Assembly: GCA_016712665.1 (NCBI GenBank) | Contig: JADJQP010000013.1 | Coordinates: forward strand, 1 to 19,776 | Direction of reading: 5' to 3' | Source: Bacteroidota bacterium | GTDB taxonomy: Bacteria > Bacteroidota > Bacteroidia > Chitinophagales > Chitinophagaceae | Length of the DNA stretch: 19,776 nt | Shown here: piece after piece, positions 8,849-16,685 of the stretch | How the letters are laid out: each line of letters begins with the position of its first letter | How positions within the stretch are numbered: the first letter of the stretch is position 1 | Program-made: the position numbers and the translations under genes | Notes under the pieces: generated by a model | Seen by the model: only the letters and a program-made list of their open reading frames with translations | Database searches by the model: none | Told to the model about the DNA's origin: nothing

Positions 8849-9035
8849 TGATATTATCTTCTTTGTTGGTTGCAGGTGCATAGCGAAGGCGTGAATCCTC
8901 GCCATCAAAATAGATAATATATGTTTTATTTTCTTCAATTGCTTTTTTTTGTGCCAGCCTCCGCACTTCGGGAAGCCTAGCCATTAACATATTTCGTAAA
9001 CGCTCACATTTTATGCAGTATAAAGTATCAATCAT
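8823..9035 (-). CDS. Small conserved-looking protein with CxxC (70 aa)
   Basis: A 70-residue charged protein starting MIDTLYCIKCERLRNMLMAR. It has one CxxC pair (Cys7, Cys10), too few for a zinc finger unless it dimerises, and a possible beta turn ENKTYIIYFDGEDSRLRYAP. Its ATG overlaps the upstream stop by four bases (ATGA). Its 3' end overlaps the start of the next gene by at least 26 bases in another frame. Paired short-plus-long overlapping genes just ahead of the tape measure recall the G/GT chaperone arrangement, but the frame offset here (+1) differs from the usual -1 slip. Function unknown. Confidence 0.5.
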   Translation of the reverse strand: MIDTLYCIKCERLRNMLMARLPEVRRLAQKKAIEENKTYIIYFDGEDSRLRYAPATNKEDNIIEYISKYP

Positions 9036-9475
9036 ACCCTCAAAATCTTCTTGACTTCACGCACTAAAGCGGGTTGCATAAATTCATCTGCGTACTCTTG
9101 TCTATTTGGCTCACTAATACCAAATATAGCCTTTCCGTATTTTTTCTGTAAATCGCTCGATTTGCTATCATTGCTAAATATATCAAATGAGTTTTTACTA
9201 TTTATTTTTAATTGGAATGCATTTTGAAACGAACCCGTATTGTACAAATCGGGTGTACCTAATCCAGGAAACGGATTCCTTTGATTCTTTCGCCTTGCAT
9301 AGCTAGCATTTTGATAGGATTTTAATTTTATAAGGTTTTTATCCTCACCTTTATCCATCAATTGCTCTTTATTGAGCTTAATCAATTCATCCTTAGTAGC
9401 GACAACGACACTAACTCCAATTGCTTGTAAGTCAATTGACTGCGCACGTCTTAACATCTCATGTATTGTCGTCAT
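9032..9475 (-). CDS. Neck/tail-completion-like protein (147 aa)
   Basis: I start this at ATG 9475 (MTTIHEMLRRAQSIDLQAIG) instead of the upstream Met at 9514, because residues before 9475 are the out-of-phase tail of the preceding gene. The protein is basic in its middle (SYARRKNQRNPFPGLGTPDLYNTG), then has a beta-rich part and a C-terminal KKYGKAIFGISEPNRQEYADEF, ending PALVREVKKIL. A Tyr-Asn-Thr-Gly turn, followed by strands and a Lys-Tyr-Gly..Ile-Phe-Gly segment, resembles the HK97 gp10-like/neck protein families as remembered. Location between tail tube and chaperone genes fits a neck, tail-completion or assembly role. Its ATG overlaps the stop of the upstream gene by 17 bases. Confidence 0.5.
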   Translation of the reverse strand: MTTIHEMLRRAQSIDLQAIGVSVVVATKDELIKLNKEQLMDKGEDKNLIKLKSYQNASYARRKNQRNPFPGLGTPDLYNTGSFQNAFQLKINSKNSFDIFSNDSKSSDLQKKYGKAIFGISEPNRQEYADEFMQPALVREVKKILRV

Positions 9476-9671
9476 CTTCTTTTCGTTTGCGCTTTGGTTT
9501 TTCTTCCACCTCACTAACTATCTCAATTGGCGGTACTACTAGATCGTATAATTCTCCCGCCTTTTCACTTCCTAAAGTACTCTGTGCTACAAATTGCACT
9601 CTAGGCATAGATGCAATAAAATCAGCGTTGTAGCTTGTACCATTATAAAAAATTGTTTTACACTTTGCCAT
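9459..9671 (-). CDS. Small acidic/basic-tailed protein (70 aa)
   Basis: Starts at ATG 9671 (MAKCKTIFYNGTSYNADF); the Met 36 bases earlier would read into the intergenic hairpin. Residues 1-50 form a compact, mostly beta-like region (FVAQSTLGSEKAGELYDLVVPP), and residues 55-70 are a highly charged tail (EEKPKRKRKEDDDNT). No known family recognised. It lies between the tail-tube gene and the neck-like gene and overlaps the latter by 17 bases, so it is probably translated with it. The charged tail could contact nucleic acid or the acidic tube interior; this is speculative. Confidence 0.5.
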   Translation of the reverse strand: MAKCKTIFYNGTSYNADFIASMPRVQFVAQSTLGSEKAGELYDLVVPPIEIVSEVEEKPKRKRKEDDDNT

Positions 9672-9689
9672 AATTTGCGTTTTAAATAT

Positions 9690-9711
9690 GGGAGTGACCG
9701 AAGCCACCCCC
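9690..9711 (-). terminator. UUCG-tetraloop hairpin after the tail-tube gene
   Basis: In the leftward RNA, GGGGGUGGC (9711-9703), UUCG (9702-9699) and GUCACUCCC (9698-9690) form a 9-bp stem with two G-U pairs and a classic C(UUCG)G loop. It lies between the tail-tube stop and the next ATG. There is no U run after it (AUAUUUAAAAC follows), so it may attenuate rather than fully stop transcription, or protect the 3' end of an abundant tube-protein message. Confidence 0.5.
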
Positions 9712-9727
9712 GTATTATGAATTAATA

Positions 9728-10518
9728 TTAAGCTACTCTAGCTGTTGTTACGGTTGCATTACCATAACCCACTACGCCAGCAGTCACCAAATCAGATACC
9801 TCGCCAATTGTGATAGTTATTAACCCATCAACGGCTGGGTAATCAGGGTCCACCGCTGATAATAACACATTAAAGGTTTTTGTAGCTGCTACATAAGTAA
9901 CGGATGTTACCGTTACTCCCAATCCGGTAGTAGTATTAGTTGCTGTGTAAAGCGATGCCGTTGCTAATTCGGTTGAATAGTAGTCTGCTAGATCAGTACC
10001 TCCATTGGTTAGTCATTGATTTTCAAGTTAGGAATGTCCAATAATTCCAAATCAAAACCACCGAATAATGTAGCATATTCGCCGGATGTAACGCCTACCA
10101 AACCGTTATTAACACGGTCAATAAACATGACATCATACGCATCTTGTTGATTATCGAATGATTTTAAGGCTTTGTGTAGGCTTGTTGCGCCATTTGTGTA
10201 GCTAAAGTACCATGCATATTTGCCATCGCGAACTTTGCGCTTGCCTCCGTACTTTGTTTCCTCCATCACCCCCTCCGTTGACTTATCTTCTAAGCCCTCA
10301 AAAGTTTTAATAGGGAAAATGCGCTCGCTTACGTTGTCGTTTGCAATTGCATCGGCAAGAACGGTTTTAAAGGTCAATAATTGAGTGGCGGTATATGTCG
10401 TTCCTTTTGGAATCAACACCGCCCCTGCGAAATTTGAAGGATTAAATACACAAGTAGGTAACCCCGTATTTTGTACTGCAGTTCCGCAAGCAAGTACATT
10501 CATTTGTATTTGTGACAT
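9728..10518 (-). CDS. Probable major tail-tube protein, frame break near 10012
   Basis: The N-terminal ORF (169 aa, 10518-10009) starts MSQIQMNVLACGTAVQNTGLP and contains a DGKYAWYFSYTNG and GFDLELL pattern typical, as I recall it, of a Bacteroidota phage tail protein family. It ends ...NLKIND-stop. In the -1 relative frame the sequence reads directly on as LTNGGTDLADYYSTELATA to TTARVA, stop at 9728, with no start codon at its beginning. One missing base near 10012 (for example CC to C) restores about 263 aa in one chain. The second part is a beta-rich domain with N/T-rich strands. In family members I remember, a longer stretch separates the two parts, so an internal deletion is also possible. 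Position ahead of the chaperone/tape-measure genes supports a tube role. Confidence 0.6.
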
Positions 10519-10539
10519 ATTATTTTTTATTTATATTGT

Positions 10540-11790
10540 TTAAAATTCTGTTTTGCATTGTGTTTTAATCTGAAATACTACTTGTAAAGGTTGCTGTCCG
10601 CCATAACCGACTTTGTGAACAATCGCGTAATTACCACTCGTGAAATCATCCGTATATTGCATCGTTTTAGTGATGGTACCTACTGCCGGACTTATCGTTT
10701 CTGTGAACTTTTGCACATTAAATACATCGTATGTATAACCTACGATAATATCACTCTGTCCCGATACCTTCGAAATGGTATAAGTCATAGTACTATTAAT
10801 CGGCTGATTCGGGTACAATGCACATGATAAATCGAAGTCATACGATAACGCCACTGCCGAAGTACACTTGACAACTATTCCACCTGATACCAGGTAGTAA
10901 AAATCTATCCAGCTATCATCAAATGATATCCTACCAATGTAAAACCCATCTTGTAAGGATGCAGTACTCAATATAGATGTAAATGGTACCGTATTGGGAG
11001 GAGATGGAACGGTCATAGCAGAAACAGGACTACCATCACCCCAGTCAATATCGGGAGCAAATGGAGGCGGTAAACCACCGCTACTATCAACAAAGTAATA
11101 GTCTGTTACTAAAGCGCGAAGGGTGCTACCTCCAACTCCTTCAATAGTCAAGCCTTTTATTGCATTCTCGTAGTATGCTTCACGACCGTAAGGACATGGA
11201 GTTAATAGGCATAGATTAGGCGTAGCAGGCTCGCAAATTGGATCCATGTTAACCTTCAACTTAACCCCAGACATTAACACGCCATCAATACAATCCGGTA
11301 GGTAATACCCATCGTTACCTTCTGGTGATTCTTTGCCGGTGTGGTACAAATCCCTTTTAGTATGACTAAACGCCTGGTTATAGCCGAAAAAGTAAGGTGA
11401 ATCGCTAATTACCTGCCTTAACTCTGAATAAATCGGATTCAAGATAGGTGTGTAGTTGTCGTCTAACCTTTGCTGACTATTCTTATAAGGACTTGAATAA
11501 GCGCAAATTAAAATCTGCACTTCTATCTCACCGGTAATAGCGTCAAATGGAGTTTCATCAAATTGGTGTATCAAACATACTAACGGATATTTACCGTTTT
11601 TAATTGCATCGGTAGGGTTTTGACTATCATCAATTAAGGCGTTCTGAATTACCATTCTTGTACCATGCTTGAAGTACACCTCACTAATATCCAAATCAGC
11701 GTCAGTGCTAAGATTAGCACTGACTTGACTTACTAACTCTTCAAAGATAGTAGGTACTGAAATCGGTGTATTAGTGTACGTTCTACTCAT
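10540..11790 (-). CDS. Tail-completion-like protein with C-terminal PKD-like/beta extension (416 aa)
   Basis: Residues 1-185 have the strand/helix pattern of a tail-terminator or completion protein: FEELVSQV start, CLIHQFDE strand, VQILICAYSSP, and a closing VNMDPIC. They fit the expected slot between head-tail connectors and tail tube. Residues about 200-416 are a separate beta-rich region with a Pro/Gly hinge (SSGGLPPPFAPDIDWGDGSP), where IDWGDGS (248-254) matches the signature loop of PKD domains. Cysteine-rich spots (CEPATPNLCLLTPC) mark the linker. The ATG shares one base with the upstream TAA (TAATG). Such a large extension on a connector protein is unusual and may form a surface decoration near the neck. 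Function of the extension inferred. Confidence 0.55.
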   Translation of the reverse strand: MSRTYTNTPISVPTIFEELVSQVSANLSTDADLDISEVYFKHGTRMVIQNALIDDSQNPTDAIKNGKYPLVCLIHQFDETPFDAITGEIEVQILICAYSSPYKNSQQRLDDNYTPILNPIYSELRQVISDSPYFFGYNQAFSHTKRDLYHTGKESPEGNDGYYLPDCIDGVLMSGVKLKVNMDPICEPATPNLCLLTPCPYGREAYYENAIKGLTIEGVGGSTLRALVTDYYFVDSSGGLPPPFAPDIDWGDGSPVSAMTVPSPPNTVPFTSILSTASLQDGFYIGRISFDDSWIDFYYLVSGGIVVKCTSAVALSYDFDLSCALYPNQPINSTMTYTISKVSGQSDIIVGYTYDVFNVQKFTETISPAVGTITKTMQYTDDFTSGNYAIVHKVGYGGQQPLQVVFQIKTQCKTEF

Positions 11791-12353
11791 TATAAACCTA
11801 ATAGATTTTGGTACTTAAAAAAATTCATGTTACCATATTGATAGCCATTAACATAGCCTGTATAATCGGGATAGTCAGCAATATTGACCGTTAGGAAGTC
11901 ATCTAACACCATCGTAAAGTCCACCATTTTATTATATGCTCGTACCATTTTCGGAGTTGGTGAAACCATAACGGAGTTTTCCGTTTTAGCTACACTAGCA
12001 CCGTGACCGGTAATAATCACACTATTCGATGCCAACAAACGATAATAAACATAGTACGCAATTGGATTAAAGGGCGCAGTTTTGAAACCTTGCCACTTGT
12101 TTAACCGCCCTAAGCTATCTGTAAACTCGGCACCGTTTGCGAGGTCGTACCATATGCCACTGCCCGGAGGTGTTACGATATTGTACGCTGTATCAAATGC
12201 CTTGAATAACTCATAGCCTAAAACCTCAGTTAAATATTCCTGCTCATAGGTGTTTATCATCGTAGCCAAATTAGCACCCTCCGAAAAGGAAGGTGCCGAA
12301 TTTGGTACGTTTATATCGCCTACAAATTGCGCGTATGTTGTTAGAAATGCCAT
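11790..12353 (-). CDS. Head-tail connector/adaptor-like protein (187 aa)
   Basis: A 187-residue mostly helical protein. The opening MAFLTTYAQFVGDINVPNSA, then the helices INTYEQEYLTEVLGYELFKAF and FNPIAYYVYYRLLASNS, are typical of DUF6712-like/adaptor proteins seen in Bacteroidota phages at this position, as I recall. No enzyme motif or membrane segment is visible. It lies downstream of the capsid and a small connector-like gene and is joined to the tail-completion-like gene by TAATG, so it likely forms the ring between portal and tail. Assignment rests on position and overall pattern. Confidence 0.5.
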   Translation of the reverse strand: MAFLTTYAQFVGDINVPNSAPSFSEGANLATMINTYEQEYLTEVLGYELFKAFDTAYNIVTPPGSGIWYDLANGAEFTDSLGRLNKWQGFKTAPFNPIAYYVYYRLLASNSVIITGHGASVAKTENSVMVSPTPKMVRAYNKMVDFTMVLDDFLTVNIADYPDYTGYVNGYQYGNMNFFKYQNLLGL

Positions 12354-12356
12354 TGG

Positions 12357-12539
12357 TTACTTTTTCTTTTTATCGGGCGTTTTAAATTCTTTGGTAGATA
12401 AATCCTCAATTACTTTTTTACCTTCACTTACCACTTTGGCAATGCCTAGTTTTATAAGTTTATTGGCAAGTACTTCCGACTTATCTACTTCCATACCTAT
12501 TTTTAACCCGATAAAATTCTTTACAATTTGTATTTTCAT
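12357..12539 (-). CDS. Small lysine-rich head protein (60 aa)
   Basis: A 60-residue basic protein, MKIQIVKNFIGLKIGMEVDK at the start and a Lys tail (KEFKTPDKKKK). A beta hairpin followed by a helix (ANKLIKLGIAKVV) resembles the small phage proteins often found after the major capsid gene. Gaps to neighbours are 3 and 10 bases, so it is in the same operon. Role unknown; capsid decoration or connector are the position-based guesses. Confidence 0.5.
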   Translation of the reverse strand: MKIQIVKNFIGLKIGMEVDKSEVLANKLIKLGIAKVVSEGKKVIEDLSTKEFKTPDKKKK

Positions 12540-12549
12540 ATTAAATTAA

Positions 12550-13728
12550 TTACACGGTCAGGGTTGTTAAATCATCAGTAATGTCACCATACAAGAAGGC
12601 TGACTTGTCATTGTCCTTAATGAAGTAGTGCACTCTTGTTTCGCCTACGAATGTTCTAAGATTCTTAGTGAAATCATCGTTTTCCCAACCCATTTCAACT
12701 GATAACGACTTGTATTCATAAACATTAAGTTTAGAGTAATCGCAAGCAATATACTTATCAACCGTTACCGCGTTATCACTTACTACAATAACACCATTGA
12801 TATTCATTGACGTAGCACTGATTATGATTGGATTTTGCGCGTCACCTTTTGTAAGTAACAAACGTGCGTAATCGGTTGGATTCATAAAGATATGAGTACA
12901 ATTGTGGTTTGCTTTAGCGATTGTTTGTTGTGCGGCAACAACTAACTGCCACATATTTGCAGCTGCACCACCCATGTCGGCCATAGTAGCTGAAACGGCT
13001 GTAAGTGCGGCGTTAGCTGTAATATAAGTATAAATGTTACCACTTACAGCGAGACGTACACGTGTGGTTAATTCGTCATTAACCTGTGATGCCATAAACG
13101 GAATATCCTCCAACATTTCGTCTGAAATCTTGATATTGCCGGCTACTTTAATAGCACTTGATACTGAAACTTTATCATCTTTATCAATTGCTGGTTTTGC
13201 AACACCTTCCGCAGTTGTGGCAGGGGCCCCGTCTGGACTTACAACATCCACATAAGCGATTCGTGCGCTAGTGGTTGTTCTTACGTTGGCATAATCCCAA
13301 AAAACAGCAGGGTTATAACGATATGGGTTATATCCCGGCAATAGGGTTGGTGTTGGCAATAATGTAGTTGAACCTGTTACGTTTGTTGAAATCAACATTG
13401 TACCTGCAGCTTTTAAATCCATTTTAAAAGGTGCTTGTTTGCTCAAGAAAGACTTGAACGCTTCCGGATTCTTTTCCAATTGTTCGGCAAATTGGTCCCC
13501 AACTGACTTAACGGCTTCAGGTGTATATGGTGTTGTTTTTAGATCATTGATAAGGTTGCCTTGTGTAGCGACAATATCCTCTAGTTTTTTTAGGGATTCA
13601 ACACTAACTAAGTCTGCTTTTGTTGCCTCTATTGCTGTGTTAACGTCCTCGATTTTGATGAAGCCTTTTGTAGCCTCCTGCATTTTAGCCTCAATGGCTT
13701 GTAATGCTTGTAATTCTTCTGGTGTCAT
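12550..13728 (-). CDS. HK97-type major capsid protein with delta domain (392 aa)
   Basis: Residues 1-105 are a charged, helical, coiled-coil-prone segment (MTPEELQALQAIEAKMQEAT...) with the character of an HK97 delta (internal scaffold) domain. Around residue 106 the sequence changes to KAAGTMLISTNVTG. In HK97 the protease cuts after Lys103 to free the mature capsid chain; here Lys106 before Ala-Ala-Gly is the natural candidate, leaving 286 residues. The mature part has the expected pattern: TTAEGVAKPAIDKDD, the NIKISDEMLEDI spine helix region, a FMNPTDYARL segment and C-terminal strands WENDDFTKNLRTFVGE. It starts only two bases after the protease stop. It is homologous to the capsid-like gene upstream of the protease. 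Confidence 0.85.
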   Translation of the reverse strand: MTPEELQALQAIEAKMQEATKGFIKIEDVNTAIEATKADLVSVESLKKLEDIVATQGNLINDLKTTPYTPEAVKSVGDQFAEQLEKNPEAFKSFLSKQAPFKMDLKAAGTMLISTNVTGSTTLLPTPTLLPGYNPYRYNPAVFWDYANVRTTTSARIAYVDVVSPDGAPATTAEGVAKPAIDKDDKVSVSSAIKVAGNIKISDEMLEDIPFMASQVNDELTTRVRLAVSGNIYTYITANAALTAVSATMADMGGAAANMWQLVVAAQQTIAKANHNCTHIFMNPTDYARLLLTKGDAQNPIIISATSMNINGVIVVSDNAVTVDKYIACDYSKLNVYEYKSLSVEMGWENDDFTKNLRTFVGETRVHYFIKDNDKSAFLYGDITDDLTTLTV

Positions 13729-13730
13729 TT

Positions 13731-14429
13731 TTAATTAATTTTTATTTGTGAAATAATGTTTTGCCAATTCATTGGCGTTGCTATCGGCTCATCGATTATA
13801 GGAGTGATATTAACCGGCTCCGCTTCTTTGAGTGAAATATGTTTAGAGATTAGTTGTCTAATCTTATATGCCTCTTCAAATGGAATGTGTTTTAGTGCTA
13901 ATTCGGTTTCGCGTCTTAATTCTTCCTCATACGATTCTAATTGCTCGCTTTTAATTCCAATAAATGGTGTATTCTCATTCGCACCCATTGTTACTACACT
14001 GCCCTCGAATAAATCAACTTCTTTAATGATATATGATTCGGTAGCTTTGTCATGCGTAGTCTTATCGGCTATGTAACGAAATCCAATTGAGTGCTGATTC
14101 AAGGTACCTGACTTGTATTGTTCAAGTACATCGTTTGCTAAAGGAATATTATCCAATTCAGCTTCAAAGTATAGCCCTTTTTCGTCTTCAACTAAAGTCG
14201 TAAACCTGCCTATTGGTTTGCTCATGTCATGCTGATATAAAAACGCTATCTTTCGGGCGGTGGTACTTGTTACACCCCTTTCATTCAAAGACTTTGTAAA
14301 TGCACCTTTAACAATGACATCCCCGTCACTATCTCGGTTGTTGAACGATGCAAGATAACCGCTTACCTTTCGGCTATCCACCTGTACACCGCCCCCGTAA
14401 GACTTATAAACTATTGGTCTGTTTTTCAT
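13731..14429 (-). CDS. HK97-family prohead protease (232 aa)
   Basis: Matures the capsid by removing the delta domain after assembly. The sequence has the hallmark order of the family: GYLASFNNRDSDGDVIVKGAF (residues 24-44), FLYQHDMSKPIGR with the catalytic His67, NQHSIGFR with the catalytic Ser114, and EVDLFEGSVVTMGAN (137-150) as the third conserved block. Residues 160-232 form a charged helical tail, probably removed by self-cleavage. Unusually, it lies between two capsid genes instead of between portal and a single capsid gene. Gaps: 19 bases to the upstream capsid paralogue, two to the downstream one. Confidence 0.85.
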   Translation of the reverse strand: MKNRPIVYKSYGGGVQVDSRKVSGYLASFNNRDSDGDVIVKGAFTKSLNERGVTSTTARKIAFLYQHDMSKPIGRFTTLVEDEKGLYFEAELDNIPLANDVLEQYKSGTLNQHSIGFRYIADKTTHDKATESYIIKEVDLFEGSVVTMGANENTPFIGIKSEQLESYEEELRRETELALKHIPFEEAYKIRQLISKHISLKEAEPVNITPIIDEPIATPMNWQNIISQIKIN

Positions 14430-14448
14430 AATATTAGTTTTTTATAGG

Positions 14449-15366
14449 TTATGCAATAGCTGTGATAGTATCAGCAATTCGCCCTTTATACATGGCGTTC
14501 AAGCAATTGCCCGCAAAAGAATATGCTAGTCGCGCCTCACCTCTTATAGTAACTAGGTTTTTTGTAAAGTCGTCATCTTCTAGCCCAATGCTAATATTTA
14601 TGTCCTTGTACATATATATAGGAAATAAAGACGTATCAATCCCTAACATATCCCCGGCTGTAATTAAACCACTCGGCTTGATATTCACTTCCTTAGTGTC
14701 AAACCATGTACTATTGTCATTTGCTTCGATATATGCCTTTGCATAATCTGGTTGGTTAAATAACCATAAATTAGGTGTATAGCCTTTTTGTATCTCCAAA
14801 TCAGATGTTACCGCCTTTATACAATCGAATATAGTTGATCCTGTTGTACCTGCTGTTAGTGAACTGGTAGCTAAATTAGAAGCCAATGCTACTAAGTCAG
14901 TGCCGACAATAGTACTAATTGCATTCTTTAACCTTCTGCTCAATACGGCTCTAATTTGGTTATTTACAAATGCAATGTCACTAAGCATTTCTTTACTTAT
15001 TTTGACAAATGCCGTGTACTTATTCATATCGGGTGTGCTTACCGCATCATCTTTGTCGATTTGATTCTTCGCGTCCCCTTCGGCTGTGATCGCAGTTACC
15101 GCACCATCATCTGATGTTTCATTAGTAATAACTATCGTTTTACTCCCGACACTAATTACCGGCAACAAATCGTAGAGTGTATTATTCCAATCCCTACGAA
15201 TCGGTATGTAATTCATTTGAGTAGCAGTAATTTCTTCAATGCCCTCACCTGTTATGTTCGTACTTTCAAGCATAGTCCCCGCCGCCTTTATAGAGATAGA
15301 CTGCCCTAATCGCAAGTCTTTTAATGTTTCCCCTTTAGCTTGTAGTTGTTGGATTATTGTTTCCAT
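14449..15366 (-). CDS. Second HK97-type capsid protein, short N-arm (305 aa)
   Basis: This protein is a paralogue of the 392 aa capsid protein. Shared features in the same order: KAAGTMLESTNITG (27-40), AITAEGDAKNQIDKDD, VKISKEMLSDIAFVNNQ, a LFNQPDYAKA segment, and the C-terminal LEDDDFTKNLVTIRGEARL. It has only 26 residues before the Lys27-Ala-Ala-Gly junction, compared with 105 in the other, so it has no full delta domain. Cleavage after Lys27 would leave 278 residues, almost the size of the other mature chain (286). It overlaps the portal gene by 32 bases. Possible roles: a second coat protein at special lattice positions, or a duplicate left by recombination. Confidence 0.75.
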   Translation of the reverse strand: METIIQQLQAKGETLKDLRLGQSISIKAAGTMLESTNITGEGIEEITATQMNYIPIRRDWNNTLYDLLPVISVGSKTIVITNETSDDGAVTAITAEGDAKNQIDKDDAVSTPDMNKYTAFVKISKEMLSDIAFVNNQIRAVLSRRLKNAISTIVGTDLVALASNLATSSLTAGTTGSTIFDCIKAVTSDLEIQKGYTPNLWLFNQPDYAKAYIEANDNSTWFDTKEVNIKPSGLITAGDMLGIDTSLFPIYMYKDINISIGLEDDDFTKNLVTIRGEARLAYSFAGNCLNAMYKGRIADTITAIA

Positions 15367-16642
15367 TTATATTATTGTTTAAATTGTCTAATTGATATTT
15401 GTATAAGTCCATACCTACTACCGTATCAAGATATAAACCTTGTCGCATTTCGTTCCAAGTAATAGCGTTGTTGTTGTACTCATGTATAACCGCATCGCCT
15501 TGCACCTTTCTTGTTTCGGCTTTCGTCTTTTCATCAGATTGCAATACTGGAATCCATGAATAATCGTATTGGATTTTAACATTGTTTTCTTTTGTATGCA
15601 ATGCTTTGTTTAACTGCTCGCAAAAGTTCAAAGAATCCGGTATAATTGAATCTTGATACAGCATTTTCTTTGCGCCGTCTAAATTGCTGAACGTGGTGCC
15701 TTTTTCCGATCCTAATAAATCATAAGGGTAATTCAGTGCGTTGCAAATGGTAATTACATCAGCGGTTTCCATTTCAAGCAACATCATATCCTTAATATTC
15801 ATTGATATTGGCGTAAACTTCATTGATATAGTGCTGATAATTAACTGCCATTGCTTCCTACTGAATCCATACTTTGCATAGTCGGTTTGCAACTGCTCTT
15901 TTTGTTCTGGAGTTGCTATTGTTGCACCACCTACATCACTTCCATCCGGAGATAAAATACCTATCGCTCCTTTCTTTTCAGCTATCGTTCCACGCGCTTC
16001 GTAGTTTTTTATGATGTTATTTATCGGATATTTTAGGGTGCTTAGTTTGCTATCGGGAAATAATAAGTTATCAAAGTTTGTCGATTCGTCAACAAAAAAG
16101 AAAATTGAATCTTTATCTAAAATAGTTGTAGTACCCCCGTATGAAAATTTAATTTCTTTGATTTGCTCTTGAATCGTTTTAACACCTATATAGTTAGAGT
16201 ATTTGGTAATTGTCAAATATTGTGGTGGTAGAATCCACATATCGGTCACACGGCTAAAATCGGTAAATCCTGCAGGCTGTTTAATCAAAACAGGACAATA
16301 CCCGTAACATTGTAGGTATGTATAAATTTGTTTCCTCCATTGCCTATCGGTTTGTAGCGGATTAGGACGTGCCAAAAGGGCCTCCCATTCCTTGTATTTA
16401 CCACGAACATAGTTATCAGTTGTGGAGTTTAATACTTCGGTTTTGCCGTTAATAAATGCGCTGGCCTTGCGGTTAATAATAGTTGCCAATTGTGGGCAAT
16501 TCTGCATATAAAATGCCGTATTTTCCTCCGTTAGCGATGTCCAAACCGTTTGATTATTGTAGTCGAAGAATTGAATACCTTGTTGCTGAGGCGTTGGGAT
16601 TATGTTTTTCTTTGCGAGACCAAACCAATTGAATTTGCTCAT
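15335..16642 (-). CDS. Portal protein (435 aa)
   Basis: Forms the dodecameric DNA-entry ring and the platform for terminase and neck. I use ATG 16642 (MSKFNWFGLAKKNII), since the in-frame codons before it overlap the promoter-like site; the longer reading would add 22 residues. Signs of an HK97/phage portal: QLATIINRKASAFINGK near the start, an ARPNPLQTDRQWRKQIYTYL block, a strand/helix stem region (LSTLKYPINNIIKNYEARG), and the crown-helix motif LGSEKGTTFSNLDGAKKMLY. The C-terminus is Asn-rich (NNNINGNNNPTTTS). It lies between terminase and the first capsid gene, and its 3' end overlaps the capsid start by 32 bases. Confidence 0.85.
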   Translation of the reverse strand: MSKFNWFGLAKKNIIPTPQQQGIQFFDYNNQTVWTSLTEENTAFYMQNCPQLATIINRKASAFINGKTEVLNSTTDNYVRGKYKEWEALLARPNPLQTDRQWRKQIYTYLQCYGYCPVLIKQPAGFTDFSRVTDMWILPPQYLTITKYSNYIGVKTIQEQIKEIKFSYGGTTTILDKDSIFFFVDESTNFDNLLFPDSKLSTLKYPINNIIKNYEARGTIAEKKGAIGILSPDGSDVGGATIATPEQKEQLQTDYAKYGFSRKQWQLIISTISMKFTPISMNIKDMMLLEMETADVITICNALNYPYDLLGSEKGTTFSNLDGAKKMLYQDSIIPDSLNFCEQLNKALHTKENNVKIQYDYSWIPVLQSDEKTKAETRKVQGDAVIHEYNNNAITWNEMRQGLYLDTVVGMDLYKYQLDNLNNNINGNNNPTTTS

Positions 16643-16649
16643 TTGGCTA

Positions 16650-16679
16650 CAAATATATACTTTATTTGACAATTCCAAA
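16650..16679 (-). promoter_or_regulatory. Bacteroidota-type promoter before the portal gene
   Basis: On the minus strand TTTG (16679-16676) is followed 18 bases later by TATATTTG (16657-16650), one base off the preferred 19-base spacing for the Bacteroidota consensus. Transcription would start about two bases before the ATG at 16642, giving an almost leaderless message, which lowers confidence. It would allow separate expression of portal and capsid genes. Confidence 0.4.
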
Positions 16680-16685
16680 TATTTA

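Noticed and set aside
8823..8938. Start of the long chaperone-position gene at ATG 8938
   Set aside because: That stretch is the out-of-phase translation of the 70 aa gene; a start at or near 8848 leaves a smaller overlap. Not fully excluded.
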